This document shows, in pieces, positions 1 to 6,454 of a stretch of 11,413 bases of DNA. The translations under genes were made by a program, and so were the position numbers. The stretch comes from Methanocellales archaeon (GTDB lineage Archaea > Halobacteriota > UBA148 > JAUWXC01), in contig JAUWXC010000008.1 in assembly GCA_030616565.1 (NCBI GenBank), positions 1 to 11,413 on the forward strand. Direction: 5' to 3'. The stretch's first letter is position 1, and every line of letters starts with the position of its first letter. The notes beneath the pieces are model-generated. The model ran no database searches. It saw nothing but the letters and a program-made list of their open reading frames with translations, and was not told the DNA's origin.

Positions 1-1265
1 CATGGTAGCTGTTTGTCCTTGGCATCTACCCGCTCCTCATCGCCACAGTGGATGCACCGCGGGTGCCCGTTTGGGTGCGTGAATTTAGCTGCCTCAAACT
101 TGTGCGGGTATTTAGCCTTTTTAGCATTCTCCTTAATCAATGCGCTTTCCTCATCGTATTCCTTTTGCTGAGCGTCGGTCAGTTTCTTTTCCACCTTTTC
201 CTTGTATTCTTTTATCCATGCTCTTGCCGTAGCCATTGTCCAAGCCTTCACCCGCTTATCAAATTGATAGGTTCGGATCTTTTTCACTTTCCCACAGTAC
301 AGTGCTTTTATTCCCTGCCCCTCATCTATCGTTATCGTGGCCGTAACCTCGCATTCAGGCCCCACTGGGATTCGAATTGTATTCTCCGTCTCTTCAGGTT
401 TTTCAATAATTATCTCTTTCTTCTTCACTTCCTCCGCTGGCTCGAAAAGAATACCATCATGATCTTTACAGTGGGCTCTAGCTTGTGCCTCCGTCCATGT
501 GTCTTTCGGATAACGATAGGCCTGTTCAGTGCCGGTTGTCTCGCCTTTCAGCCTTCCTGTTATTATGCTGTATCGCTTTCCATCACTTACTCTCTCAGTT
601 CTACCCCAAGGCTTCTCCTTAAATTCACCCGGTTCTTTCAGCCGGCAGGAATGCTCGTTCGGATATGGTTTCTTTATGTCGAATTCTTCGCTTTCTAGAC
701 CTTTAACTTTCTGCATCCTTATTTTTTTTGTTTCTTCTCTGGCTCTCAGCACCAAGTCATATATGGGTATATAGGAGCCATCGGGTCCCACAGCGGAGTA
801 AATGAAATTAGGCGTCTTCTGCGTATGGGCTTTTAGTACTTTTTTAATTCTTTCCTCCAATCGCTCGTCCCGATTCTCTTCTGAGTTACGAATAACAACA
901 TCTATCTCCTCGGCCGATTTGGGAGATTTAATAAACGCCCCGCTCGCGGCCACGTAGGATTTTACGATCGTTATTTCATCCATACCAGCAATGTCAAGGC
1001 CCCACACTGATTTCGTAAAGAGGCGAGTATTAACTTCTTTATCCAGCGCAACGCCCTCGTGGAATTCGATGCCCCGCTGTTTCATCTCCGCCCGCAGTAT
1101 TATATATTTGTTGTAGAAAATCTTGCGGTCCAAATCAACTGCTTTTTTCATCTCGGGATCAGAGAAATAACGGTCATAAATGCCGATGAATCTGATCTTC
1201 AGATTCCGCAACTCCACGTCTGGCAGTTCCTTAATGGTGTTTTTTGTTATATTTTCTATGCGCAT
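1..1265 (-). CDS. Phage protein: nucleotidyltransferase-like region plus PNEHSCRL domain (3' end beyond window)
   Basis: The frame is open from an ATG at 1265 to the left edge, giving 421 codons without a stop. GGAGG lies 6 bases before the ATG, and the gene begins 11 bases after the transketolase C-subunit stop. Residues about 92-175 (MDEITIVKSYV, SGAF, EEIDVVIRN, IPIYDLVLR) resemble a minimal nucleotidyltransferase-like fold in which the acidic pair of DxD type is reduced to a single IDVVIR aspartate. Residues 199-277 (KPYPNEHSCRL, ITGRLKG, QAYRYPKDTWTEAQARAH, FEPA) match a domain I remember from phage prohead or XkdF-type proteins in environmental phages. A second divergent copy of its end (YQFDKRVKAWTMATARAWIKEY) occurs at 333-354. 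A Cys pair, CIHC, lies at 404-407. Membership of a phage family is fairly secure; the biochemical role is unknown. Confidence 0.8.
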   Translation of the reverse strand, partial: MRIENITKNTIKELPDVELRNLKIRFIGIYDRYFSDPEMKKAVDLDRKIFYNKYIILRAEMKQRGIEFHEGVALDKEVNTRLFTKSVWGLDIAGMDEITIVKSYVAASGAFIKSPKSAEEIDVVIRNSEENRDERLEERIKKVLKAHTQKTPNFIYSAVGPDGSYIPIYDLVLRAREETKKIRMQKVKGLESEEFDIKKPYPNEHSCRLKEPGEFKEKPWGRTERVSDGKRYSIITGRLKGETTGTEQAYRYPKDTWTEAQARAHCKDHDGILFEPAEEVKKKEIIIEKPEETENTIRIPVGPECEVTATITIDEGQGIKALYCGKVKKIRTYQFDKRVKAWTMATARAWIKEYKEKVEKKLTDAQQKEYDEESALIKENAKKAKYPHKFEAAKFTHPNGHPRCIHCGDEERVDAKDKQLP

Positions 1266-1276
1266 AATACGCCTCC

Positions 1277-1753
1277 TTATTGGCTCTTGTCCTTTTTTAA
1301 ACTGATAAATGCTGGCCCGCCACTATCGTAAGCACGCAACATAGCTCTCTTTGTTGCCACGGAGCCATTTGGAAAATAGCCGACAATGTTTTTAAACAGT
1401 GCCACCAATCCGTGTGCATCCAACGCCCTGTGCGTTGGTCCATGGATCGGATAATCCGCATACCCCACAAGCATCACTGGCAGGTTCTGCTCATCGATAT
1501 CTATTTTAATCTGTTCGAACGGACGCTCGAGCAGGAAAGGCGTTATGGAATATACCACCGGCCTCAGCCCCTCCAGCGCCATCCCAGCTGCCATGCTTAT
1601 CATCGCCTGCTCACACAGCCCCAAATTATAGAAGCGCGTGGGGAATCGTTTTATGAATTCCTTCATCTCCTGCTCCACATCGCCTATAAGTAGCACTAGC
1701 TTTTCATCTCGCTCAGCCAAAGTAACGATTGTTTTTCCGAATTGTCGTCTCAT
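1277..1753 (-). CDS. Transketolase C-terminal subunit, Pyr domain only
   Basis: This 158-residue protein is the pyrimidine-binding half of a split transketolase. It carries the region with the glutamate that activates the thiamine diphosphate cofactor: GLCEQAMISMAAGMA at 45-59, with E48 as the likely catalytic residue. GPTHRALDAHGL at 105-116 matches the GPTHQ substrate-loop region, and GGPAFISLKK near the end matches the last strand of the Pyr domain. Usual second subunits are about 300 residues and add a C-terminal domain; here a TAA follows directly and the next gene starts 11 bases later, so that domain is absent. The ATG overlaps the stop of the first subunit (ATGA) with GAGGAG just before it, so the two should be made in matched amounts. 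Family is clear; activity of the shortened form is inferred. Confidence 0.9.
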   Translation of the reverse strand: MRRQFGKTIVTLAERDEKLVLLIGDVEQEMKEFIKRFPTRFYNLGLCEQAMISMAAGMALEGLRPVVYSITPFLLERPFEQIKIDIDEQNLPVMLVGYADYPIHGPTHRALDAHGLVALFKNIVGYFPNGSVATKRAMLRAYDSGGPAFISLKKDKSQ

Positions 1754-2484
1754 TTCAACTCCTCAAACGCCTGTTTCTCCTCCTCCCCATCCAACCACTT
1801 GGCATGCCACTCAGGCTTGCCCTCCATAAAACTAACTCCTTTTCCCTTGACCGTATAAGCAACTATCAACCGTGGGCTTGTGCTCTTGTATTTTAAAGTG
1901 CCGAGTATCTGCTTGTTGTCGTGGCCGTTGATTTCCACCACCGACCAACCGAGCACTGAAGCTACCTGCGCCAGCCCATATACGGGTAGGATGTTCCTCA
2001 CGAATCCTGCACCCTGTATCTCATTGAAATCTACAATGACCACGAGGTTGTCTAAGTGCCTGTGGGGCGCCGTTAGTAACGACTCCCATGTTGTACCCTC
2101 CTGACACTCCCCATCACCCACCAGTACGTATATCCTGCCCGATTTGCCCATGATTTTCCGTGCCATCGCCATCCCTATAGCTGCTGGCAGGCCATGTCCC
2201 TCGCTACCCGTGGTAAAATGCACGCCGTTCCGCTCGTCGAGCGTCGGGTGGCCCTCTAGTTTAGGCTTCATTCCCCGCTCCCGCAACAACACATAGTACG
2301 GCCAGCAAGCATGGCCCTTGCTTAATATAAACTTATCCTCGGGCGTCATAATTAGGTCATAGAGGCAGATGAGAATTTCCACCGTCGAAAACGAGCCACC
2401 ATAATGATAGCCACCGTTCGCCTTGGACAATTTTATCGTGTCTCGCCGAACCTGTTTCGATCGCTCGTTAAGTTCAGTATTCAT
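1750..2484 (-). CDS. Transketolase N-terminal subunit (ThDP-binding PP domain)
   Basis: This 244-residue protein binds thiamine diphosphate and Mg2+ and should pair with the Pyr subunit downstream to move a two-carbon ketol group between sugars. Landmarks in order: GGYHYGGSFSTVEI at 24-37 (usual GHPGGSLS), SKGHA at 56-60, EGHP at 77-80, GVHFTTGSEGHGLP at 87-100 (usual TGSLGQGLS), the cofactor motif GDGECQEG at 123-130 with its asparagine N154 in VDFNEIQ, and EWHAKW at 225-230 near the end. Length fits N-terminal subunits of split transketolases. It starts with an ATGA overlap on the ADH stop and has GGAGA 4 bases upstream. The donor and acceptor sugars cannot be told; the pair could also act as a lyase or in branched-sugar synthesis. 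Confidence 0.92.
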   Translation of the reverse strand: MNTELNERSKQVRRDTIKLSKANGGYHYGGSFSTVEILICLYDLIMTPEDKFILSKGHACWPYYVLLRERGMKPKLEGHPTLDERNGVHFTTGSEGHGLPAAIGMAMARKIMGKSGRIYVLVGDGECQEGTTWESLLTAPHRHLDNLVVIVDFNEIQGAGFVRNILPVYGLAQVASVLGWSVVEINGHDNKQILGTLKYKSTSPRLIVAYTVKGKGVSFMEGKPEWHAKWLDGEEEKQAFEELK

Positions 2485-3521
2485 GTCATCTCCAATATAA
2501 CTTTTCCCGCCATCCCTGATTTAGCCTTCACTACAGCCTCGTTAATCTCGCTCAGTGGGTAGCGGTCAGTAACGAGGCGGGCCAAATCCAGCTTCCCTGT
2601 GCGGTATAAATGAAGATACCGAGGGATATCCACAGTGGGATTCGTTTGGCCTCCTTCGCTATCCATCACTGTTTTTCCGCAGTAGTGCTGACGCACGGAG
2701 CGAAATGTAAGATCTTGGCCGTGCCGTGGCTGGCCCACAAGAATCAGGCGCCCATTTGGAGCTGTAAGCTTATATGCTCGGTCAATCATTTCGGGAATTC
2801 CTGTGCATTCAACAACTACATCCACATTCCCGAAGGCCATAGGATAGTTGTAAATGTCTGTAGCTCCCAAATCTCCTGCCATATCGAGTTTTTCAGTATG
2901 GATGTCAATGGCAATTATTTCACCCGCCGATACCATCTTAGCTCCTTGTATAACATTCAGACCAACTCCACCACAGCCGATGACGGCTATGGATTGGCCT
3001 ATTTTAAGCTTTGCATCGTTGTTGATAATCCCCAAGCCTGTCGTTATGCAACATCCCATCAGTGCAGCTATTTCAAATTCTATATCCTCATCTATTCGTG
3101 TCAAGCGGTTCTCAGATACTACAGCGTATTCGCTGAAAGTCGCTACGGGCCCCGCACCGACTTCACCGTCTCCCCATTTGTATTTCGGAGGGTTGGCATC
3201 TATCCCTGCCCCCTTTCTCCAATGGAGGACAACGTGGTCCCCTTTCTTAACCGTTGTCACTCCCGCCCCGATTTCCTCAACCACTCCTCCACCCTCGTGG
3301 CCAAGCAAGTGCGGTAGGTATTTGTCGGCTCCAGCAGCGCCAGTTATCTCGCCTATTTGGGCACCACAGATGCTTGCCGCATGGACTCGAACAAGCACTT
3401 GACCCACTCCTAATCCAGGAAGATAGATGCCAATCTCATCCACAACTAAAGATTTGTTCTGCTTCACCAGAATGGCAGCTTTGAATTTTAAACCGCTATT
3501 TTCAGTAGTTCTTCCGGCCAA
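2481..3521 (-). CDS. Zinc-dependent alcohol dehydrogenase (MDR superfamily), lacking structural-zinc cysteines
   Basis: This 346-residue medium-chain dehydrogenase would oxidise an alcohol or reduce a carbonyl using NAD(H). Catalytic zinc ligands are visible: C52 in SICGAQ, H75 in GHEGGG, and C157 or C158 in GCCITTG. The Rossmann motif is GCGGVG at 182-187, and D206 at the end of the next strand (AIDIHTEK) favours NAD over NADP. The usual four-cysteine structural zinc lobe near residues 95-115 is replaced by a cysteine-free segment with HWRKG and PPKYKWGDG. I recall similar cysteine-free relatives near split transketolases in surface-polysaccharide-type clusters. The start is TTG, inside the SDR end (20-base overlap), chosen because AAAGGAG sits 7 bases upstream. 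Substrate unknown. Confidence 0.92.
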   Translation of the reverse strand: MAGRTTENSGLKFKAAILVKQNKSLVVDEIGIYLPGLGVGQVLVRVHAASICGAQIGEITGAAGADKYLPHLLGHEGGGVVEEIGAGVTTVKKGDHVVLHWRKGAGIDANPPKYKWGDGEVGAGPVATFSEYAVVSENRLTRIDEDIEFEIAALMGCCITTGLGIINNDAKLKIGQSIAVIGCGGVGLNVIQGAKMVSAGEIIAIDIHTEKLDMAGDLGATDIYNYPMAFGNVDVVVECTGIPEMIDRAYKLTAPNGRLILVGQPRHGQDLTFRSVRQHYCGKTVMDSEGGQTNPTVDIPRYLHLYRTGKLDLARLVTDRYPLSEINEAVVKAKSGMAGKVILEMT

Positions 3522-4185
3522 TCGTAATCTCCTTTATTTTTAAACTTTTGTAATCCTCGCATAGCGAAAAGATGACCTGTGCCGCATCGTCGGGTTCCAT
3601 GAGATCGTTGTAATCCTCCCGCCCCACTGACATGTCCGTCTTCATGGCGCCAGGATAAACATCAATCACCTGTGTGTTTGAAAGACAGCGTAGCGAAGTG
3701 CTAAAACCTCGAAGCCCATGCTTGCTCGCACAGTACACTGGCTCGACGGGATTCGGCTCCTTGCCCGCCACCGAGTTTATGTTGATTATCACTCCGCCCC
3801 ACTCTAATTTAAACATCCACGCCACCCGCTTTATTAACAGCATGGGGGCGATGAGATTAGTCTCTATCACTTCCCTTATCTCTGCGTCCCGCACTTCTGC
3901 GATAGGGTTTTTCGAGTAAACTCCCGCATTGTTAATAAGCACATCAATGCGTCTCTCTTGGGCTATCTCGGCAAGCTTTTCGATGGTTCGGTTCTCAGAT
4001 AGATGCCCCGCAACGACATCACACTCCACGTTCCATTCCTTCACTGCCTGCTCAACTTCCTCCAGCCGTTTCCTGTTCCGTCCGTGTGTGATCACGTTAT
4101 AGTTATTGCGTGCAAACACGAGTGCTAGGCTCCTGCCCAGACCTTTACTCGAGCCGGTTATCATCACCGTCATGCGTTTAGCCAT
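3502..4185 (-). CDS. Short-chain dehydrogenase/reductase (classical SDR)
   Basis: This 227-residue protein is a typical classical SDR oxidoreductase. The cofactor motif TGSSKGLG lies at 10-17, basic residues in HGRNRKRL at 35-41 favour NADP(H), NNAG is at 85-88, N110 follows in ETN, S138 sits in NSVAG, and the catalytic YCASK occupies 151-155. PGAMKTDM at 178-185 is the usual segment after the active site. All four catalytic residues (N, S, Y, K) are present, so an active enzyme is likely. It starts with ATG directly after the zinc-ribbon stop (TAG-ATG), with GGAGG 8 bases upstream. It heads the coupled SDR-ADH-transketolase set, so it probably acts on an intermediate of the same pathway. Substrate unknown. 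Confidence 0.93.
   Translation of the reverse strand: MAKRMTVMITGSSKGLGRSLALVFARNNYNVITHGRNRKRLEEVEQAVKEWNVECDVVAGHLSENRTIEKLAEIAQERRIDVLINNAGVYSKNPIAEVRDAEIREVIETNLIAPMLLIKRVAWMFKLEWGGVIININSVAGKEPNPVEPVYCASKHGLRGFSTSLRCLSNTQVIDVYPGAMKTDMSVGREDYNDLMEPDDAAQVIFSLCEDYKSLKIKEITIGRKNY
3529..3535 (-). promoter_or_regulatory. Ribosome binding site fixing the ADH TTG start
   Basis: AAAGGAG is read on the minus strand here, followed by 7 bases and then TTG. It lies inside the last codons of the SDR gene. No ATG is available in the ADH frame before the conserved Rossmann-like N-terminal strands, so this site decides the TTG start and shows tight coupling of the two genes. Confidence 0.7.
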
Positions 4186-4377
4186 CTACCTAACCTCCTG
4201 CACAGCACACTGCTTATTAGGGCAGTATAATTTACCTCGCTTCCCACAGCACCCTCGTCTTAGCACTAGCGGGACCTGGCACTTTGGGCATAGCATATTT
4301 TCCGCCACTTGTTCCTCCATCGCGGGGGCGGGCCGAAATTTCTCGCGTGTCAACCTCCTCAGCCTTCCACAACACAT
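4186..4377 (-). CDS. Small zinc-ribbon protein
   Basis: This protein of up to 63 residues has the ribbon CPKC (30-33), GCCGKRGKLYC, and a final C in KQCAV, fitting binding of one zinc ion in a two-knuckle ribbon. The first ATG directly follows the TAA of the membrane-protein gene but has only a weak purine stretch upstream. A GTG at 4308 has GGAGG 5 bases before it and would give a 40-residue protein that is nearly all ribbon; either start is possible and I cannot decide. The end leads straight into the SDR gene and carries that gene's ribosome binding site. Role unknown; such ribbons often bind nucleic acid or act as small assembly factors. Confidence 0.65.
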   Translation of the reverse strand: MCCGRLRRLTREKFRPAPAMEEQVAENMLCPKCQVPLVLRRGCCGKRGKLYCPNKQCAVQEVR

Positions 4378-4671
4378 TTAATCGCCCCACAGCCAGTTTA
4401 CGGCCAGGCTCTGAATGCCAGCCAACCAGCTTATCGCAATCCAGGTCAGAATATAATCCACTGGCCAGGCAATGCCGAATAAGCGCACGGGAAAAATTAT
4501 CAACATGATGGCTGCTACCCAATGCCCTAGGCAATAACAGCAATCCAATAGTTGGCCAAAGAAATCATTCTTATTCCATATCAATCGCCTAGGCTTTGCC
4601 AATAGTTCTGAGTGGCTGATAGAAAATGCGATCGAGGCCACCACCATGGAAAGTAATATTGCTTTAATCAT
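4378..4671 (-). CDS. Small membrane protein with Cys cluster (DUF1360-like)
   Basis: This 97-residue protein has three likely transmembrane segments, at about 4-20, 50-68 and 70-90. Between the first two sits LLDCCYCLGHWVAA at 41-54, which recalls the C-x-x-C-x-G-x-W signature of DUF1360 membrane proteins of bacteria and phages. The family has no established function. The ATG has GAGG 4 bases upstream and begins 6 bases after the YkgJ-type gene's stop, so both are in one transcript. A role at the cell envelope of an infected or lysogenised host is possible, for instance in surface change or exclusion, but is inference only. Assignment to DUF1360 rests on memory of the motif. Confidence 0.75.
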   Translation of the reverse strand: MIKAILLSMVVASIAFSISHSELLAKPRRLIWNKNDFFGQLLDCCYCLGHWVAAIMLIIFPVRLFGIAWPVDYILTWIAISWLAGIQSLAVNWLWGD

Positions 4672-4677
4672 CGTTCC

Positions 4678-5028
4678 TCAATGCCATAAACACGCGGCGT
4701 ATTCTCCTCGCATAAGTGGCAGCCATTCAGACTGTACTTTTGTATCGTGATCACATCTATATTGCCTGCATACATCTGGCCGGTTATGATAGATGCTACA
4801 GAGCCGTGTGTCGAGATCAAAGTACCAGCAAATGAAAACCGTGTAGCCAAGCAGGCCCCAAAAAACCTCCTTACGCTTAACTCGCATTCCGTATTTTTTG
4901 CCACAATCAATCTTGTCTGCGATAGCTTTAATTCCTTTTAACTTCGCCTCACCTGCCGATATCCCCACATGAGTAAAGATTACACAGCAGTGTCCGCAGT
5001 CAGTGCATTTGTTCATTGACTTCATCAT
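4678..5028 (-). CDS. YkgJ/FliB-type CxxCxxCC metal-cluster protein
   Basis: The protein is 116 residues from the ATG at 5028. It begins with CTDCGHCC close to the N-terminus, has a later single cysteine in KIDCGKKYG, and the block LCSIYHNRPDVCRQYRC towards the end. This is the layout of the YkgJ / FliB-related family (CxxCxxCC plus RPxxCR), thought to bind zinc or an iron-sulfur cluster; members were linked to flagellin lysine methylation but most are uncharacterised. The start at 5028 is chosen because GAGG lies 6 bases upstream; further upstream codons (TTG 5058, ATG 5040) lack a binding site, and ATG 5004 is another option. Its 5' end overlaps the tail-type remnant in another frame, marking the start of the cargo. 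Confidence 0.82.
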   Translation of the reverse strand: MMKSMNKCTDCGHCCVIFTHVGISAGEAKLKGIKAIADKIDCGKKYGMRVKRKEVFWGLLGYTVFICWYFDLDTRLCSIYHNRPDVCRQYRCDHDTKVQSEWLPLMRGEYAACLWH

Positions 5029-5113
5029 CCACGGCCTCATGGTGGGTCGGTGCGCCAATCACCGCCCACCCACCATCATCTATCGTGCTGTTCGGTCTTG
5101 CTATTTGGCTCAT
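5000..5113 (-). pseudogene. Truncated tail/fibre-type protein, 37 codons
   Basis: The ATG at 5113 overlaps the stop of the fibre-domain gene (ATGA) and the frame runs 37 codons to a TGA. The product begins MSQIARPNSTIDDGGWAV and continues with GAPTHHEAVDDEV. This opening (ARPNST...GGWxxxGAPTxHxAVDDE) is, as I recall it, the start of much longer phage tail or fibre-type proteins that go on for well over 100 residues. Here it stops after the first short module, and the YkgJ-type gene begins inside it in another frame. I read it as the stump of a structural gene left when the cargo was joined on. It might still be translated as a short peptide. Confidence 0.6.
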
Positions 5114-5556
5114 ATGAATACTGCGGATACGGCCAGGCCTTCGGGCGGTGTCGTCGTATGCACGGCAACAACATCAACGAGAATTGTATCTCCGGTCAGG
5201 ATTTCCTTTTGAGCATCATCTATCACACAGTTATTCGCCCACCACACATCGCCTATCTGTATGTTTGTTGATAGCATATAACTAAGGCTTCCTCCCCTTT
5301 GTTTAGTTATCCGAACATCCGTAGAGCCACCTATCCCTTTGTTGTTGCCCACTGCGGCTATAGCGGCAACCAGATTCATGCCGTTCATAGCGACGGGGAC
5401 GACAAACATCGTCTGCCCGTTCACCAACTCTACAGGTACTTCCCTCTCAAACAGGCAGAATCCAATGTCTCTGTCACTCCCAATTCCTACGTGGCTGTGT
5501 AAATCTGTTACGCCTCCGCCAACTAGATCGCCATGGCCAAATGCGACTTTGCCCAT
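5110..5556 (-). CDS. Phage tail-fibre-type structural protein
   Basis: The protein is 148 residues. GGVTDLHSHVG at 13-24 is the short connector often seen before distal fibre domains. The rest (CLFEREVPVELVNGQTMF, VPVAMNGMNLVAA, TDVRITKQRGG, YMLSTNIQIG, LTGDTILVDVVAVHT, EGLAVSAVFI) follows a beta-rich domain that recurs at the ends of environmental phage tail proteins, where a DIxIRNVTDGxDMLS-like core is followed by GDVIRIDVDAV. It probably forms an exposed virion surface domain, perhaps for host contact. AAGG is the only ribosome-site match, 4 bases before the ATG. The gene follows the repeat-containing fibre protein by 17 bases and is followed by the truncated tail-type gene. Confidence 0.75.
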   Translation of the reverse strand: MGKVAFGHGDLVGGGVTDLHSHVGIGSDRDIGFCLFEREVPVELVNGQTMFVVPVAMNGMNLVAAIAAVGNNKGIGGSTDVRITKQRGGSLSYMLSTNIQIGDVWWANNCVIDDAQKEILTGDTILVDVVAVHTTTPPEGLAVSAVFI

Positions 5557-5573
5557 CGAACCTTATTTAAAAA

Positions 5574-6245
5574 TTAAGGCTCTGGCGTGTCGTCGAAGTC
5601 CGCTTCCAGCTTTCCAGCTACATTTTTAACGATGAAATTGATTCTGTTCTCTCCCGATATTGGTTCGGACTTAATCACCTTCAAGCTAACATTATCCAAT
5701 GCAGCTTCACGGGTAATAGGAACGGCAGCTGAGTTGATTTGTCCTACTATCTCATCGTCACTTTGATTTGCTTCCGCCCCTGCTTCAATCGCATTCAATT
5801 TGGTATCTTGCGCTGAGTCAAGCGCTGCTAAATCAGCAGGATTAACCTCTGCCCCTTCATCGATTCCAGCCAACTTGCTATCCTCGGTAGCGGTGAACAT
5901 TTTGTTTACAGTCCCATCTGGAATGTCATCGGCATCGTTAGCACTCCATTTCCACGCTGTCCATACGGCTGTGCCGTCTGTGGTTGTTTCACCCTCAACA
6001 GTATTCCACGTGGGCTCAGCTGCGCCAGATTCTCCTGCCGTAGTACATACGTATCTGAAGCCGTTCGGTGTGCCGGGTTTAACTTCGTCATTTAAAGCGT
6101 AAGCGTTAGTAGCAACCCAATCTGGAACGTCCGCTATGTTTTTTGCGGCTCCGTCGATACCATTCAACTTAGCACTCGCGATTGCATCAAGTTCCGCCAG
6201 GTCCGCATAAGACTGTGCACCTGGGTCTAGGATCATTTTACCCAT
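5574..6245 (-). CDS. Phage fibre-like protein with KLxxIxxGA repeats
   Basis: The protein is 223 residues. Three copies of a short unit typical of trimeric phage fibres are visible: KLNGIDGAAKN at 26-36, KLAGIDEGAEVN at 124-135 and KLNAIEAGAEAN at 149-160, the last followed by QSDDEIVGQIN. Between the first and second copy lies a module (WVATNAYALNDEV, GFRYVCTTAGESG, EPTWNT, TTTDGTAVWTA, residues 43-97) like the small carbohydrate-binding-type domains found in many phage tail proteins. No transmembrane segment or signal peptide is seen. The ribosome site AAGGAGG sits close before the ATG. It is probably a virion surface or baseplate fibre part; whether it is the main receptor-binding protein is unknown. 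Confidence 0.78.
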   Translation of the reverse strand: MGKMILDPGAQSYADLAELDAIASAKLNGIDGAAKNIADVPDWVATNAYALNDEVKPGTPNGFRYVCTTAGESGAAEPTWNTVEGETTTDGTAVWTAWKWSANDADDIPDGTVNKMFTATEDSKLAGIDEGAEVNPADLAALDSAQDTKLNAIEAGAEANQSDDEIVGQINSAAVPITREAALDNVSLKVIKSEPISGENRINFIVKNVAGKLEADFDDTPEP

Positions 6246-6265
6246 TTTAAGACCTCCTTATAAAT

Positions 6266-6442
6266 TTATTTTTCCGGTTCGTCTTTAAATTCGACGACCG
6301 TTTTACCTAGCTCGTTTACATATAAATTCTTGACTTTTCTGCAACCTGGCGGTGCGTACGATAGGTCTTCCTGGGTCACGCCATTCAGCTTCTTGCGTAT
6401 GTAATCAAACGTCCTCGTAAACGGATTATATCTTAATGGCAT
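6266..6442 (-). CDS. Small conserved phage protein (RYNPFTRTFDY opening)
   Basis: The product is 58 residues and opens MPLRYNPFTRTFDYI, very like the small proteins starting (R)FNPFTGxLDY that sit among structural genes of many phages. The middle has QEDLSYAPPGC and the C-terminus is charged (VVEFKDEPEK). GGTGAGAA precedes the ATG, and the start lies 12 bases after the preceding stop. The next gene's ribosome site begins 12 bases after its TAA. I infer a minor virion or assembly role from position only; no function is known to me for the family. Confidence 0.7.
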   Translation of the reverse strand: MPLRYNPFTRTFDYIRKKLNGVTQEDLSYAPPGCRKVKNLYVNELGKTVVEFKDEPEK

Positions 6443-6454
6443 TTCTCACCGCCT

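Noticed and set aside
48..698. Plus-strand open frame of 216 codons, rich in Phe, Leu and Ser
   Set aside because: It is the antisense shadow of the phage protein gene on the minus strand, which is open for 421 codons with recognisable motifs and a ribosome site.
2610..3317. Plus-strand open frame of 235 codons
   Set aside because: Antisense to the zinc ADH, whose motifs and coupling are clear; the plus frame has no recognisable domain or ribosome site.
4232..4543. Alternative minus-strand frame of 103 codons
   Set aside because: Overlaps the membrane-protein and zinc-ribbon genes out of frame; those have family-like motifs and better starts.
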